From positions 1 to 64,000 of the forward strand of contig NZ_JBBAYJ010000003.1 of assembly GCF_037153975.1 (NCBI RefSeq): a stretch of DNA of 64,000 bases, given 5' to 3'. Below, one piece after another: positions 55,779-64,000 of this stretch (positions are counted from its first letter, which is position 1; every line of letters begins with the position of its first letter). Origin of the DNA: Aquipuribacter sp. SD81 (GTDB lineage Bacteria; Actinomycetota; Actinomycetes; Actinomycetales; JBBAYJ01). The notes under the pieces are model-generated. The model did no database searches and was not told the DNA's origin. It saw nothing but the letters and a program-made list of their open reading frames with translations. A program made the position numbers and the translations under genes.

Positions 55779-56777
55779 TCAGAAGAGGAAGGGGTCGACC
55801 GCGACGGCGAGGAAGACGACCGACAGGTACGTGATGGACAGGTGGAACACCTGCATGGGGCGCACCGCCTGCCCCACGGCCGTGCTCCGGCGCAGCTGGG
55901 CGGCGAGGCGCAGCACCGAGGCGCCGAACACGGCCCCGGCCGCGACGGCGGTGACGGTGTAGACGGCGCCCATGCCCGCGACGGGGACGAGCAGCAGGCT
56001 GCACGCGACCATCGCGACGGTGTGGGCGACGGTCTGCCACGCGAGCGAGCGCGGGGAGCCGACCACGGGCAGCATCGGGACGTCCGCGCGCGCGTAGTCC
56101 TCGCGGTAGCGGATGGACAGCGGCCAGTAGTGCGGCGGCGTCCAGAAGAAGATGATCCCGGCGAGCACGAGCGGCGCCCACGCGAGCGAGCCCGTGACGG
56201 CCGCCCAGCCGATGAGCACGGGCATGAAGCCCGCGGCCCCGCCCCACACGATGTTCTGCGACGTGCGCCGCTTGAGCAGCAGCGTGTAGACGACGGCGTA
56301 GAACAGCACGGCCGCGACGGCCAGCCCGGCCGCGAGAGGGGTCGCCCCTAGCCACAGCACGGCGACGCTGAGCGCGCCGAGGACGACGCCGAAGACGGAC
56401 GCGGCGCGCGGTGAGATCTCGCCCGTCACGATCGGGCGGCCGCGGGTGCGGACCATGACGGCGTCGATGTCGCGGTCGGCGACCTGGTTGAGGGTGTTCG
56501 CGCTGCCCGCGGCGAGGCTGCCGCCGACGAGGGTCGCGAGCAGCACCCGCCAGTCCGGCAGGCCACCCGCCGCGAGGACCATCGTCGGGACGGTCGTGAC
56601 GAGCAGCAGCTCGATGATCCTCGGCTTGGTGAGGGCGAGGTAGGCCGCGGCCCGGCTGCGGCGCGGTGCGTCGGCGGCGGGCGGGCCGGCCGGCTCCGCG
56701 TTCATGGCCTCGTCGACGGGCCGGCTCGCGGGCCGGGTGGTGGGGTCGGGCAGGGCGGCGTCCGTGCGGGCCGTCAC
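55779..56777 (-). CDS. ctaB: protoheme IX farnesyltransferase (heme O synthase)
   Basis: Heme O synthase, 332 aa, adding a farnesyl tail to heme b for aa3-type cytochrome oxidase. It is a UbiA-type prenyltransferase with about eight helices, the NTLNQVADRDIDAVM diphosphate-binding motif, and YWPLSIRYREDY. A polar N-terminus of about 40 residues precedes the first helix. GTG at 56777 overlaps the ctaA stop by 4 bp (GTGA), so both heme A enzymes are co-translated. Confidence 0.96.
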   Translation of the reverse strand: MTARTDAALPDPTTRPASRPVDEAMNAEPAGPPAADAPRRSRAAAYLALTKPRIIELLLVTTVPTMVLAAGGLPDWRVLLATLVGGSLAAGSANTLNQVADRDIDAVMVRTRGRPIVTGEISPRAASVFGVVLGALSVAVLWLGATPLAAGLAVAAVLFYAVVYTLLLKRRTSQNIVWGGAAGFMPVLIGWAAVTGSLAWAPLVLAGIIFFWTPPHYWPLSIRYREDYARADVPMLPVVGSPRSLAWQTVAHTVAMVACSLLLVPVAGMGAVYTVTAVAAGAVFGASVLRLAAQLRRSTAVGQAVRPMQVFHLSITYLSVVFLAVAVDPFLF

Positions 56778-57718
56778 GAGCCGACCAGCTCACGGGCGTC
56801 GTCGCGCGCGGCGGGCACGGGCGCCGGGCCGGCCGCCGTCCTGGACCGCAGCCCCACGACGAGGACGGCGAGCGCGACCACGAGCAGGCAGGCCCCGAGC
56901 ATGTGCAGGCTCACGAGGGCCCGCGGCAGGCCGAGCGCGTACTGCAGCCAGCCGAGCCCGCCCTGCGCGAGCGTGACCCCGAGGAGCACCCAGGCGCGGG
57001 TGAGGAGCGCGCGGCGGGCGCCGACGGCGTGCAGGCCGGCGAGCAGACCCACGAGCAGCCCCACGAACAGCACGACGGACTCCGCGTGAAGGACCGACAC
57101 CGTCCGGAAGTCGAGGTCGAAGCGGATGGGCACCTCGGCGTCGCCGGAGTGCGGGCCCGTCCCGGTCACGACGGTGCCGAGCACGACCGTCGCGGCGCCG
57201 GCCGCGACGAGCAGGGCGGTGAGCACGTGCAGCGCGCGCGGCACGAGCGGGCGGCGCGGGCCGTCCGGCTCGTGCAGGCGCAGCAGCAGCACGGTGCTCA
57301 CTGCCACGAGCACGCCCGAGACGAGGAAGTGCGCCGCGACGGTGGCCGGGTGCAGACCGGTGAGGACCGTGATGCCGCCGAGCACCGCCTGGAACGCCGT
57401 CCCGGCGAGCACGGCGGCGCCGTAGCCCCACAGCCTGCGGCGGAACACGAGGAGCAGCACGAGGACGGCGAGGGCCGCCACGCCGAGGACGCCGGTGAGC
57501 AGCCGGTTGCCGAACTCGATGTACGGGCGCAGGCCCAGCGCCTGCTCCTCCAGCGGGACGATCGAGCCCGGCACGCACTCCGGCCACGTCGGGCAGCCGA
57601 GGCCCGAGCCGGTGAGGCGCACGAGGCCGCCCGTCACGACGATGCCGACCTGGCACACGAGGTTGACGACCACCACGGCGGTGACGGCGCGGGGGACGCG
57701 CCGGCGGGCGGTGGGCAT
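56774..57718 (-). CDS. ctaA: heme A synthase
   Basis: Heme A synthase, 314 aa, with eight membrane helices, converting heme O to heme A. Conserved His residues lie in helices (HFLVSG, HAESVVL, HMLGACLL), and a Cys pair (C42, C48 in GCPTWPEC) sits in the first external loop, as in Gram-positive CtaA. ATG at 57718 follows TATCCT on the minus strand (57730–57725) by 6 nt: a predicted leaderless start. The CtaA product feeds cytochrome oxidase genes outside the window. Confidence 0.95.
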   Translation of the reverse strand: MPTARRRVPRAVTAVVVVNLVCQVGIVVTGGLVRLTGSGLGCPTWPECVPGSIVPLEEQALGLRPYIEFGNRLLTGVLGVAALAVLVLLLVFRRRLWGYGAAVLAGTAFQAVLGGITVLTGLHPATVAAHFLVSGVLVAVSTVLLLRLHEPDGPRRPLVPRALHVLTALLVAAGAATVVLGTVVTGTGPHSGDAEVPIRFDLDFRTVSVLHAESVVLFVGLLVGLLAGLHAVGARRALLTRAWVLLGVTLAQGGLGWLQYALGLPRALVSLHMLGACLLVVALAVLVVGLRSRTAAGPAPVPAARDDARELVGS

Positions 57719-57772
57719 GCGGCCAGGATAGGCGGCCGCGGCGCCCCTCCCCGAACCGGGGCGGGCGCGTCG

Positions 57773-58594
57773 TCAGAGCTCGAGCGTGCCCCGCACGAGG
57801 CTCGCCCCGGAGTGCGTGGGGACGCCGTCCGGCGGCTCGCTCGACACGTCGACGAGGCTGAAGCGGCCGACGTCGAGCCCCGGCGGCACGAACAGGTCGG
57901 CGGTCGCGGACCCGGCCGTCGCCAGCGGCACCGGCCCGAGCGACACCATGGCGCCGGAGTCGGCGTCGATGAGCCACGCCTCGAGGAAGTCCTGGCCCGT
58001 GTCGGGCAGCCCGTCCAGCTGCACCTGCAGGAGCGTCCGCTCGCCCAGGCCCGCGCCGTCGTCGACCGCGGGCGCCGCCGCGGCGACGAGGACGGCGGAG
58101 CCGTTCGCCCCCGTGCCCTCGCCCGACCCGAACTCGACGAGGTCGGCGGCCGCGAGCTGGGCGGTCTCGGGCTCGGGGTCGCCCCCCGGCAGGCCGGTGA
58201 CGAGCAGGGTGCCCGCCGCGCCCACGACGAGCCCGGCCGCCGCGACGGCGAGCAGGCCCCACCCGGGCCGCCGCGACCGGGCGGCCGCGAGGTCCGCCAC
58301 GTCGGCGGGGCCCTCGAGCAGGCCGGCGGGCGCGGGTACGCGCGCCGACGCGGGACGCACGTCGGGGGACAGGCCCAGCCCGGCCGCGACCCCGTCCCAG
58401 ACCCGGTCCGGCACCTCGACCGCGTCGAGGTCGCGCGCGCGGGGCCCGCGGACCACGTCGACCGTCCGGGAGAGCTCCTCGACGGTGCGCGTGCACTCGG
58501 CGCAGCCGCGGACGTGCTCGACATCCTCGCCGGTGAGGGCCGGCTCCCCGAGGGCGTGCAGCGCGAGGGTGCCCTCGTCAGGATGTGGCCGCAC
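57773..58594 (-). CDS. rskA: anti-sigma factor, RskA family
   Basis: Anti-sigma factor of 273 aa. The N-terminal cytoplasmic part has a zinc-finger-like anti-sigma segment (LHALGEPALTGEDVEHVRGCAEC), a single membrane helix lies at about 110–135, and the external C-terminal RskA domain ends with the typical GVPTHSGASLVRGTLEL. It should hold the adjacent sigma factor inactive until cleaved in the membrane. The GTG at 58594 overlaps the sigma gene by 17 bp. Confidence 0.92.
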   Translation of the reverse strand: MRPHPDEGTLALHALGEPALTGEDVEHVRGCAECTRTVEELSRTVDVVRGPRARDLDAVEVPDRVWDGVAAGLGLSPDVRPASARVPAPAGLLEGPADVADLAAARSRRPGWGLLAVAAAGLVVGAAGTLLVTGLPGGDPEPETAQLAAADLVEFGSGEGTGANGSAVLVAAAAPAVDDGAGLGERTLLQVQLDGLPDTGQDFLEAWLIDADSGAMVSLGPVPLATAGSATADLFVPPGLDVGRFSLVDVSSEPPDGVPTHSGASLVRGTLEL

Positions 58595-59243
58595 GGGCCA
58601 CCTCCAGGCTGTCGCGCAGCCGCAGCAGACTCCGGCGGATGTGGCTCTTGACGGTCCCGAGCGGCATACCGAGCCGCTCGGCGATCTGCTTGTGGGTGAG
58701 GTCGTGGAAGAACGCGAGCTCGACGACGCCCCGCGCGGGCTGCTCGACCTCGGCGAGGGCGTCGAGCACGGCGAGGCGCTCGACCGCCTGCTCCGGCAGG
58801 GCGGCGGCCGGCACGGTCGCGGGTCCGACGACGGCGCGGGCGGCCTCGGCCTGGCGGGCGAGCCGGGCGCGCTGGTGCCACACGTCGGCGGTGACGTGGC
58901 GGGAGATGCCGATCAGCCAGCCCGCGAGGGTGCCGCGGCGCGGGTCGTAGGTGTCGCGGCCGCGCCACGCGCGCACGAAGACCTGCTGGGTCGCGTCCTC
59001 GGCGTCCTGGCGGTCCGCGAGCGCACGCAGGCTGATGCCGTGCACGAGGCCCGCCCAGCGCGTGTACGCCTCGGCGAGCGCCTGCTCGTGGCCGGCCGCG
59101 AAGGCGTTCCCGAGCTCGTCGTCGCCCATGGCGGCGACGTCGTCGGCGCGCAGCCGGGTGCCGTTCGGGGCGGCGGGGTCGCGGTGCGGGTCGCCCCCGT
59201 CCCCGACGTCGGGCCGGCCGTGCCGTGGTGTCGCAGGCTCCAC
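58578..59243 (-). CDS. sigK: ECF sigma factor, SigK-like
   Basis: ECF sigma factor of 221 aa with region 2 (DAEDATQQVFVRAWRG) and region 4 (LTHKQIAERLGMPLGTVKSHIRRSLLRLR). Pairing with an RskA-type anti-sigma suggests SigK. The start is set at GTG 59243, because TAGCCT on the minus strand (59256–59251) ends 7 nt upstream; an ATG at 59279 is in frame but would lie upstream of that promoter. Its targets may include the sortase and DUF4397 genes just upstream on the same strand, by context only. Confidence 0.88.
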   Translation of the reverse strand: MEPATPRHGRPDVGDGGDPHRDPAAPNGTRLRADDVAAMGDDELGNAFAAGHEQALAEAYTRWAGLVHGISLRALADRQDAEDATQQVFVRAWRGRDTYDPRRGTLAGWLIGISRHVTADVWHQRARLARQAEAARAVVGPATVPAAALPEQAVERLAVLDALAEVEQPARGVVELAFFHDLTHKQIAERLGMPLGTVKSHIRRSLLRLRDSLEVARAATS

Positions 59244-59347
59244 GAGGACGAGGCTAGGGCGGGTCGGGCGCGGCGACATCTCGGCCGGACCGGCGTGGTG
59301 CCCCGGGGCGGGCCCGGCCGGCCCGCGTCCCGCGTGGCGCAGCGCCC

Positions 59348-60202
59348 TCACGCGCCGGCCCCGACCGGGACGGCCGTCACGACGACGTTGTCGCGGTAGC
59401 GGCGGGTGTCGGGCAGGTACGGGCCACCGCACGTCACGACGACGAGGGCGTGCTCGCCGTCGCGCGCGAAGATCTCGTCGACCGGCAGGACGTCCTTCGT
59501 GATGGTCTCGCGTCCCACGACCTCGTAGTCGTGGGCGGTGCCGGAGGCGTCGGTGACGGTGACCCGCGCGCCGACGGCCACCTCGCGCAGCGGGAACAGC
59601 GCCCCCTCGCCCTGCGCGATGGTGTCGACGTGACCGGCGAGGACGGCGTGCCCGGCCTCGGCGCCCGGGGCAGGGCCGTACCGGTACCAGCCCACCGAGG
59701 CGACCTCGGCGGGGACGACCATCGCCCCGTCGTCCTGCACGCCCACCGGCTCGACGGCGGCGTCGATGCCGAGGTCCGGCACCTGCAGGCGGACCGGCGC
59801 GGGCGGCGCGTCGACCGTGAGCGACCCGACGGCGGCGTCGCGGACCGCGACCGGGCCGTACCGGGGGACCGCGCCGGGCCGGGGGTCCTCCGCCGCGCCG
59901 TCGGGCCGTCCGGGCGCTGGCACCGTCGGGTCGGCGGGCTCCTCGGCGGGCTCCTCGGCGGGCTCCTCGGCGGGGCCGGCGGTCGCGGGCCGGGTCGGCG
60001 CGGGCGCGTCGGCGCCCTGGGCTCCGGCCGCGCGCAGCTCGGCGAGGGAGGTCCCCGCGTCGGGGGCAGGGCGGGTGACCCACCAGGCCACCGGGCCGGC
60101 CAGGCCGACCGCGAGCGCCGCCGCCACGACCACGAGCCAGCCGCGCAGGGCGCGGCGGCGGGAGGTGGGGGCAGGGGTGGTCACGGGGCGCTCCGGGGGC
60201 AT
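59348..60202 (-). CDS. class E/F-type sortase
   Basis: Membrane-anchored transpeptidase of 284 aa. One N-terminal helix (about 20–43) and an Ala/Pro/Glu-rich spacer containing three EEPA repeats precede the sortase barrel. Catalytic residues are His191 (LAGHVDT), Cys258 (VVTCGG) and Arg270 (YRDN). It joins or trims a surface protein at the cell wall; the likely substrate is the DUF4397 protein encoded directly upstream. ATG at 60202 is chosen; an adjacent GTG at 60205 is equally possible. Confidence 0.9.
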   Translation of the reverse strand: MPPERPVTTPAPTSRRRALRGWLVVVAAALAVGLAGPVAWWVTRPAPDAGTSLAELRAAGAQGADAPAPTRPATAGPAEEPAEEPAEEPADPTVPAPGRPDGAAEDPRPGAVPRYGPVAVRDAAVGSLTVDAPPAPVRLQVPDLGIDAAVEPVGVQDDGAMVVPAEVASVGWYRYGPAPGAEAGHAVLAGHVDTIAQGEGALFPLREVAVGARVTVTDASGTAHDYEVVGRETITKDVLPVDEIFARDGEHALVVVTCGGPYLPDTRRYRDNVVVTAVPVGAGA

Positions 60203-60298
60203 CACGGTTCGGCCGGGGGACCCGCTCGGGGCAGCGGGCGTGGAGAAGGGTAGGTGCCGGCGGGGGCCGCGGGTCGACGGCCCCCACCGGCGGGACGG

Positions 60299-61105
60299 TC
60301 AGTCGCGCGAGGCGCGCACCGCGCGACCACCGAGGACGAGCACGGTCCCGGCGCCGAGGACGCCGACGAGCGCGAGCTGCCACGGCAGGGCGTCGGACAC
60401 GAGACCGCCGGTCCCGGACGGGACGCCGGACGGGCTGCTCTCCAGGCCGTCGATGGTCTGGACGGCGAGCGCGAGGTTCTCGTCCTCGGCCGAGCCCCAC
60501 GCGTACACGATCGTGCTCACGCCCTCGGCCAGGTCGAGGTCCGCGGGGCCGATCGCCACCGTGTCGGTGCCCGCGAGCACGACGTCGGCGCTCACCGAGC
60601 CGGCGGGCAGCTCGAGGGTCTCCTCGTTCGGGTTGGTCAGCCCCTCGATGACGGGGTCGCCGCCGGCGCGCACGTCGACGGCGGGCGCCGCGGCCGTGTG
60701 CCGGACCGTGAGGCGCGCGTCGCCGGCGTCGAGGCCCGAGACGTCGTTGACGAACGGCGTGAGCGTCGGCGTGCCGCCCTCGTCGAGGTGCGCGGCGACC
60801 GTGATGTTCGCGCCCGCGGGCACGTCGGCGGTCGCGGAGATGGCCGGGTCCTCCGCCTCCGCGTCGGCGCCGGCCGGGAACACCTCCAGCTCGTAGGAGC
60901 CGGCGGGCAGCTCGACGGGGTCGGTGATGGTGCCGGGCTCGAAGTCCTCGAGCAGCACGTCGCCGTTGGCGTACACGTCGACGGTGAGGCCCGGCACGCC
61001 GTGGAAGACGGCGACCTGGGCGTCGTCGGAGCCCGACGCGGCCGCCGGGGCGGCGAAGGCGAGGGGCAGGAGCGCTGCACCGGAGGCAGCGAGGACAGTC
61101 CGCAT
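60299..61105 (-). CDS. exported DUF4397 surface protein
   Basis: Protein of 268 aa: signal peptide (residues 1–24, ...FAAPAAASG), two DUF4397 beta-domains (about 28–135 and 130–220; VAVFHGVPGLTVDVYANG marks the first), then a Ser/Gly-rich stretch, a C-terminal helix (242–258) and a basic tail. That end looks like a cell-wall sorting signal, but the motif before the helix is not LPXTG; VPSGTGG is the nearest candidate. ATG at 61105 has GAAGGGA upstream. It is likely the partner of the adjacent sortase, inferred from pairing and topology. Confidence 0.85.
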   Translation of the reverse strand: MRTVLAASGAALLPLAFAAPAAASGSDDAQVAVFHGVPGLTVDVYANGDVLLEDFEPGTITDPVELPAGSYELEVFPAGADAEAEDPAISATADVPAGANITVAAHLDEGGTPTLTPFVNDVSGLDAGDARLTVRHTAAAPAVDVRAGGDPVIEGLTNPNEETLELPAGSVSADVVLAGTDTVAIGPADLDLAEGVSTIVYAWGSAEDENLALAVQTIDGLESSPSGVPSGTGGLVSDALPWQLALVGVLGAGTVLVLGGRAVRASRD

Positions 61106-61242
61106 GGGTGGTCCCTTCGGTCGGTGTCGGCCGGCCACGGCGCCCCCGAGGGCGTCGACCGGTGACCTCGTGGTCACTGACACCCCTGCTACCGCGGCGG
61201 CACGCGCTCCGGATGCACCCGCCCGGCCCCGACGTGGCGCGG

Positions 61243-62040
61243 TCAGTCCCAGCGCAGCGAGCGGCGGGCGAGCCACCCGAGCAGCACCGCCCACCCGAGC
61301 AGCGCGAGGACCGGGTACGCGGCCACGGTCCCGTCGGTCGCCGCCGTCCGCAGCGCCGTGCCGAGCGCGCCCGTCGGCGACCAGGCGACCGCCGCCCCGG
61401 CCGTCGCCCCGAGCACCCGCTCGGCGGGCAGCACGAGCCCGCCCGCGACGAGGACCGCCACCCACAGCAGGTTCGCGAGGGCGAGGACCCCCTCGGGCCG
61501 GACGAGGGAGGCGAGCAGCAGCCCCGCGGCGAGCGCCGCGGCGGTGCCGGCCACGAGGGCCGGCAGGGCGGCCGCGACCGACGCGGGCGGCAGCGGCACC
61601 CCGACCGCCACCGCGGTGAGGGACAGCAGGACGACCTGCAGCGCGACGACCGCCAGCACGGCGAGCGCACGCCCCGCCAGCAGGCCGCCCCGCCCGAGCG
61701 GGCTCGCCGCGAGGAGGCGGAGCACCCCGCCCCGGCGGTCGAAGCCGTAGGCGATGGCCTGGCCGGTGAAGGCGGACGACACCACCGCGACGCCGAGGGC
61801 GCCGGCCCACGCGGCCTGCGCCTGGGGCAGCGGCGACAGGTCCGGCACCCCCGAGCGGGCCACGCCGAGGAGCACCCCGAGCGGGAGGACGAAGGTGACG
61901 AGCAGCTGCTCGCCGTTGCGCAGCACCGCCCGCAGCTCCCACGCCGCCTGGGCGAGGACGCGACGGTGCAGCGGGGCCGGGCCGGCGCCCCGGTGCCCGG
62001 CGGCGCCACCCGTCGCGTCCTGGTGGTGCGCGACGGTCAC
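61243..62040 (-). CDS. ABC transporter permease, export type
   Basis: Membrane subunit of 265 aa with six predicted helices, the shape of an ABC-2-type exporter. GTG at 62040 overlaps the ATPase gene stop by 4 bp. The same pair lies divergent from sufR in mycobacteria, near a ctaA homologue. The substrate is unknown; a link with heme or Fe–S metabolism is contextual only. Confidence 0.85.
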   Translation of the reverse strand: MTVAHHQDATGGAAGHRGAGPAPLHRRVLAQAAWELRAVLRNGEQLLVTFVLPLGVLLGVARSGVPDLSPLPQAQAAWAGALGVAVVSSAFTGQAIAYGFDRRGGVLRLLAASPLGRGGLLAGRALAVLAVVALQVVLLSLTAVAVGVPLPPASVAAALPALVAGTAAALAAGLLLASLVRPEGVLALANLLWVAVLVAGGLVLPAERVLGATAGAAVAWSPTGALGTALRTAATDGTVAAYPVLALLGWAVLLGWLARRSLRWD

Positions 62041-63041
62041 GACGCGCGCCTCACGGCGGCGGGCCCGCCCGCGCGGCGCCGCTCGTCGCCGAGGCGCAGC
62101 ACGAGCTCCTCCAGAGACGGCCGGCCGACGGCGATCCCGCCGCGGGCGCCGTGACCGGCCTGCCAGGAGGCGATGCTCACGAGGTCGGCGGGGTCGACCG
62201 CGCCGCGCAGCTCGAAGCAGCCCGGCCGGGGCTCCGCCAGGACCGCCCCGGGCCCGAGGGCTGCGAGCAGCGCGTCGGTCGCGGCGCCCGGGGGCGCCTC
62301 GAAGCGGACGACCTCCTCGCCCGTCACCTCCCCGGGGGCGCCGTCGGCGAGCACCCGCCCCTCGTGGAGGACCACGACCCGGTCGGCGGCGCGCTCGACG
62401 TCGGCGAGGGTGTGCGACGACCACAGGACGGCCGTGCCGCCCGCCGCGGCCGCCGCGACGAGGTCGAGAACCGCACGCCGGCCCTCGGGGTCCAGCGCCG
62501 CGGTCGGCTCGTCCATGACGAGGACGTCGGGTCGTCCCACGAGCGCGCACGCCACGGCGAGACGCTGGCGCTCCCCGCTGGACAGCCGACGCAGGCCGCG
62601 CCCGGCGAGGCCGCCGAGGCCGAGCGCGTCCAGCAGCGCGCCGGTCGGGCGCGGGTCGCGGTGCAGCGCGGCGTGGTGGCGCAGCACCTCGCCCGCCCGG
62701 GCCGCGAGCGGAAGCCCGAGGTCCGCGAGCACGACGCCCGTGCGCGCCCGCACGTCGGGACCGGCGCGGTGGGGGTCGGCCCCGAGCACCCGCACGGTGC
62801 CCCCGTCCGGCCGGCGTGCGCCGGTCACGCAGTCCAGCAGCGACGTCTTGCCCGCGCCGTTCGGGCCGCACAGGGCGACGACCTCGCCCGCGCGCACCGT
62901 GACGTCGACCCCGTCCAGGGCGACGACGGGGCCGGTCGCGCGGGGGCGCCGCAGCCCGCCGCGGCGGACGGGGTGGACCCGTCGGAGCGCCTGCACGACG
63001 ACGGCGGCCGGGGAGCCAGGGGTCGTCGGCTCGGCGCGCAC
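62037..63041 (-). CDS. ABC transporter ATPase
   Basis: ATP-binding subunit of 334 aa: Walker A GPNGAGKTS, signature LSSGERQRLAV (one Ser replacing the first Gly), Walker B VLVMDEPTAALDP. About 40 residues precede the core, and a C-terminal domain of about 100 residues follows. GTG at 63041 lies 7 nt after TACGAT on the minus strand (63054–63049), a predicted leaderless start, divergent from sufR with a 75-bp spacer. Confidence 0.9.
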   Translation of the reverse strand: MRAEPTTPGSPAAVVVQALRRVHPVRRGGLRRPRATGPVVALDGVDVTVRAGEVVALCGPNGAGKTSLLDCVTGARRPDGGTVRVLGADPHRAGPDVRARTGVVLADLGLPLAARAGEVLRHHAALHRDPRPTGALLDALGLGGLAGRGLRRLSSGERQRLAVACALVGRPDVLVMDEPTAALDPEGRRAVLDLVAAAAAGGTAVLWSSHTLADVERAADRVVVLHEGRVLADGAPGEVTGEEVVRFEAPPGAATDALLAALGPGAVLAEPRPGCFELRGAVDPADLVSIASWQAGHGARGGIAVGRPSLEELVLRLGDERRRAGGPAAVRRAS

Positions 63042-63048
63042 GGCCCCG

Positions 63049-63110
63049 ATCGTACGGTGGCGTGCCCGGGCCGCGGACGATTGGAGATCGGGCCCGAATT
63101 ACGTCATGCT
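63049..63110. promoter_or_regulatory. divergent promoters of the ABC operon and sufR
   Basis: Minus strand: TACGAT (63054–63049), 7 nt before the ATPase GTG. Plus strand: TTGGAG (63081–63086) and CATGCT (63105–63110), 18 bp apart, the latter 6 nt before the sufR GTG. SufR-type repressors bind such a region in other bacteria; only a weak CGAT-N5-ATCG repeat (63078–63090) is visible here. Confidence 0.55.
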
Positions 63111-63116
63111 GGGTGT

Positions 63117-63857
63117 GTGCAAATCACGGACGAGGTCGCGCCGCGCGCGGCCGGCGAGACGCCGCGGGAGGGGACCGACGCCCCTCGCGACCGGGTGTTC
63201 GCCGCCGTCCTCGAGCACGGTCCCGTCTCCGCGGCCGCGCTGGCCGCCCGGCTCGGCGTGACGCCGGCCGCCGTGCGGCGCCACCTCGAGGCGCTGAGCG
63301 ACGACGGCCTCATCGAGGCGCGCTCCGCGCGTGCCACGGGTCGGCGCGGCCGGCCGGCTCGCGTGTACGTCGCCACCGAGCGGGGGCAGGCGCAGGCGCC
63401 CGGGCTGTACGACGAGCTCGCGGTGGCCGCGCTGGAGTACCTCGCCGACGAGCTCGGCGAGCCCGCGGTCCGCGCCTTCGCCGAGCGCCGCTTCGGCGAG
63501 CTCGCCGAGCGCTACCGCCCGGTGATCGAGGCCGCGGGTCCCGACCCGCGGGAGCGGGCCCGCGCCCTGGCGCGCCAGCTGTCCGCGGACGGGTTCGCGG
63601 CCAGCGCCCGGACCGTCGCCGTGTCGCCGCTGGCCCGTCCCGACGGGGCGAGCCCGGTCGGCGGGGTGCAGCTGTGTCAGGGACACTGTCCCGTGCACGC
63701 GGTCGCCGCCCGCTTCCCGCAGCTGTGCGAGGCCGAGACCCGCACCTTCTCCGAGCTCCTCGGGGTCCACGTCCAGCGCCTGGCGACCATCGCCCACGGC
63801 GAGCACGTCTGCACGACCTTCGTCCCCACGCCTGCTGTCAGGAAGGACACCCCATGA
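63117..63857 (+). CDS. sufR: Fe–S cluster-binding transcriptional regulator SufR
   Basis: Regulator of 246 aa with an N-terminal winged helix (residues 25–90, VSAAALAARLGVTPAAVRRHL) and a C-terminal cluster region with Cys187, Cys191, Cys204 and Cys232. It should sense Fe–S status and control the suf operon that starts with sufB. The GTG at 63117 fits the leaderless pattern (CATGCT, 6 nt). It overlaps sufB by 4 bp (ATGA). Confidence 0.94.
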   Translation: MQITDEVAPRAAGETPREGTDAPRDRVFAAVLEHGPVSAAALAARLGVTPAAVRRHLEALSDDGLIEARSARATGRRGRPARVYVATERGQAQAPGLYDELAVAALEYLADELGEPAVRAFAERRFGELAERYRPVIEAAGPDPRERARALARQLSADGFAASARTVAVSPLARPDGASPVGGVQLCQGHCPVHAVAARFPQLCEAETRTFSELLGVHVQRLATIAHGEHVCTTFVPTPAVRKDTP

Positions 63858-64000
63858 CCACGCACCCCGAGACCACACAGCCCGTGCAGCCCACCACGGG
63901 CTCGCCGGTCCCGGAGGCCACCCAGGCCGAGCTCGAGTCCATCGGGCGCTACCAGTTCGGCTGGTCGGACTCCGACGTCGCCGGCTCCAGCGCGCGCCGC
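63854..64000 (+). CDS. sufB: Fe–S cluster assembly protein SufB, 5' part only
   Basis: The first 49 codons of sufB; the window ends inside the gene. A short Thr/Pro-rich N-terminus leads into SIGRYQFGWSDSD, the conserved SufB start. ATG at 63854 overlaps the sufR stop. SufB is the scaffold subunit of the SufBCD complex; the rest of the operon is presumably beyond the window. Confidence 0.9.
   Translation, partial: MTTHPETTQPVQPTTGSPVPEATQAELESIGRYQFGWSDSDVAGSSARR

Noticed and set aside
59940-59985. Tandem 12-bp repeats in the sortase gene
   Set aside because: They encode an EEPA spacer between the membrane helix and the catalytic domain, a common feature of such linkers, and hold too few units to stand out separately.

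Overview
The window is a continuous stretch of a high-GC Gram-positive (actinobacterial) chromosome. Evidence is the strong G/C third-position bias, the many GTG starts, and marker genes restricted to or typical of Actinobacteria: RbpA, WhiA with RapZ and YvcK, the ANTAR regulator PdtaR, OpcA, a CoaE–UPF0157 fusion, and an RskA/SigK pair. Gene order recalls two Mycobacterium tuberculosis blocks (pyk–pdtaR–polA–rpsA–coaE–uvrB–uvrA and uvrC–rapZ–yvcK–whiA–gap–pgk–tpi–secG / pgl–opcA–zwf–tal–tkt–ctaB / sufR–sufB), here joined between uvrA and uvrC. There is no phage, insertion sequence, CRISPR array or rRNA; one tRNA-Leu(CAA) is present. I cannot assign a genus from sequence alone.

Layout. 0.2–7.2 kb: gltB (no gltD beside it), pyk, tRNA-Leu on the minus strand, pdtaR. 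7.3–13.5 kb: a branched-chain amino acid/amide ABC importer, with the binding lipoprotein on the plus strand facing livH-livM-livG-livF on the minus strand; LivH carries an extra exported N-terminal domain. 13.6–17.6 kb: a DUF554 membrane protein and a hotdog thioesterase, divergent from polA. 17.7–20.1 kb (minus): an LLM flavin oxidoreductase, a broken dihydrofolate-reductase-like gene and a methyltransferase. 20.3–28.1 kb (plus): rpsA, coaE, arfB, a YidD-like gene, a pgaC/pgaD-like exopolysaccharide pair, uvrB. 28.1–34.1 kb (minus): a PLP decarboxylase, metallo-hydrolase and GH15 glucosidase operon, then an unusual HD-GYP protein. 34.2–47.0 kb (plus): uvrA, a Rieske lipoprotein, uvrC-rapZ-yvcK-whiA, gap-pgk-tpiA-secG, rbpA. 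47.2–55.5 kb (minus): the pentose phosphate operon tkt-tal-pgi-zwf-opcA-pgl. 55.8–63.0 kb (minus): ctaA-ctaB, sigK-rskA, a sortase, a DUF4397 surface protein and a two-gene ABC exporter. 63.1–64.0 kb (plus): sufR and the start of sufB.

The genes are mostly housekeeping: nitrogen assimilation, lower glycolysis, the oxidative pentose phosphate pathway, nucleotide excision repair (uvrA, B and C all present), heme A synthesis and Fe–S assembly control. The most interesting signals are at other scales. At least sixteen genes have a -10-like hexamer ending exactly 6–7 nt before the start codon, which predicts leaderless mRNAs. The divergent thioesterase and polA genes appear to share one near-palindromic -10 element. 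Eleven gene junctions are 4-base GTGA/ATGA overlaps. Protein-level oddities are the LivH fusion, the HD-GYP protein with a repeat-built Pro/Thr tail, the degraded reductase gene, and a sigma factor/anti-sigma/sortase/surface-protein cassette.
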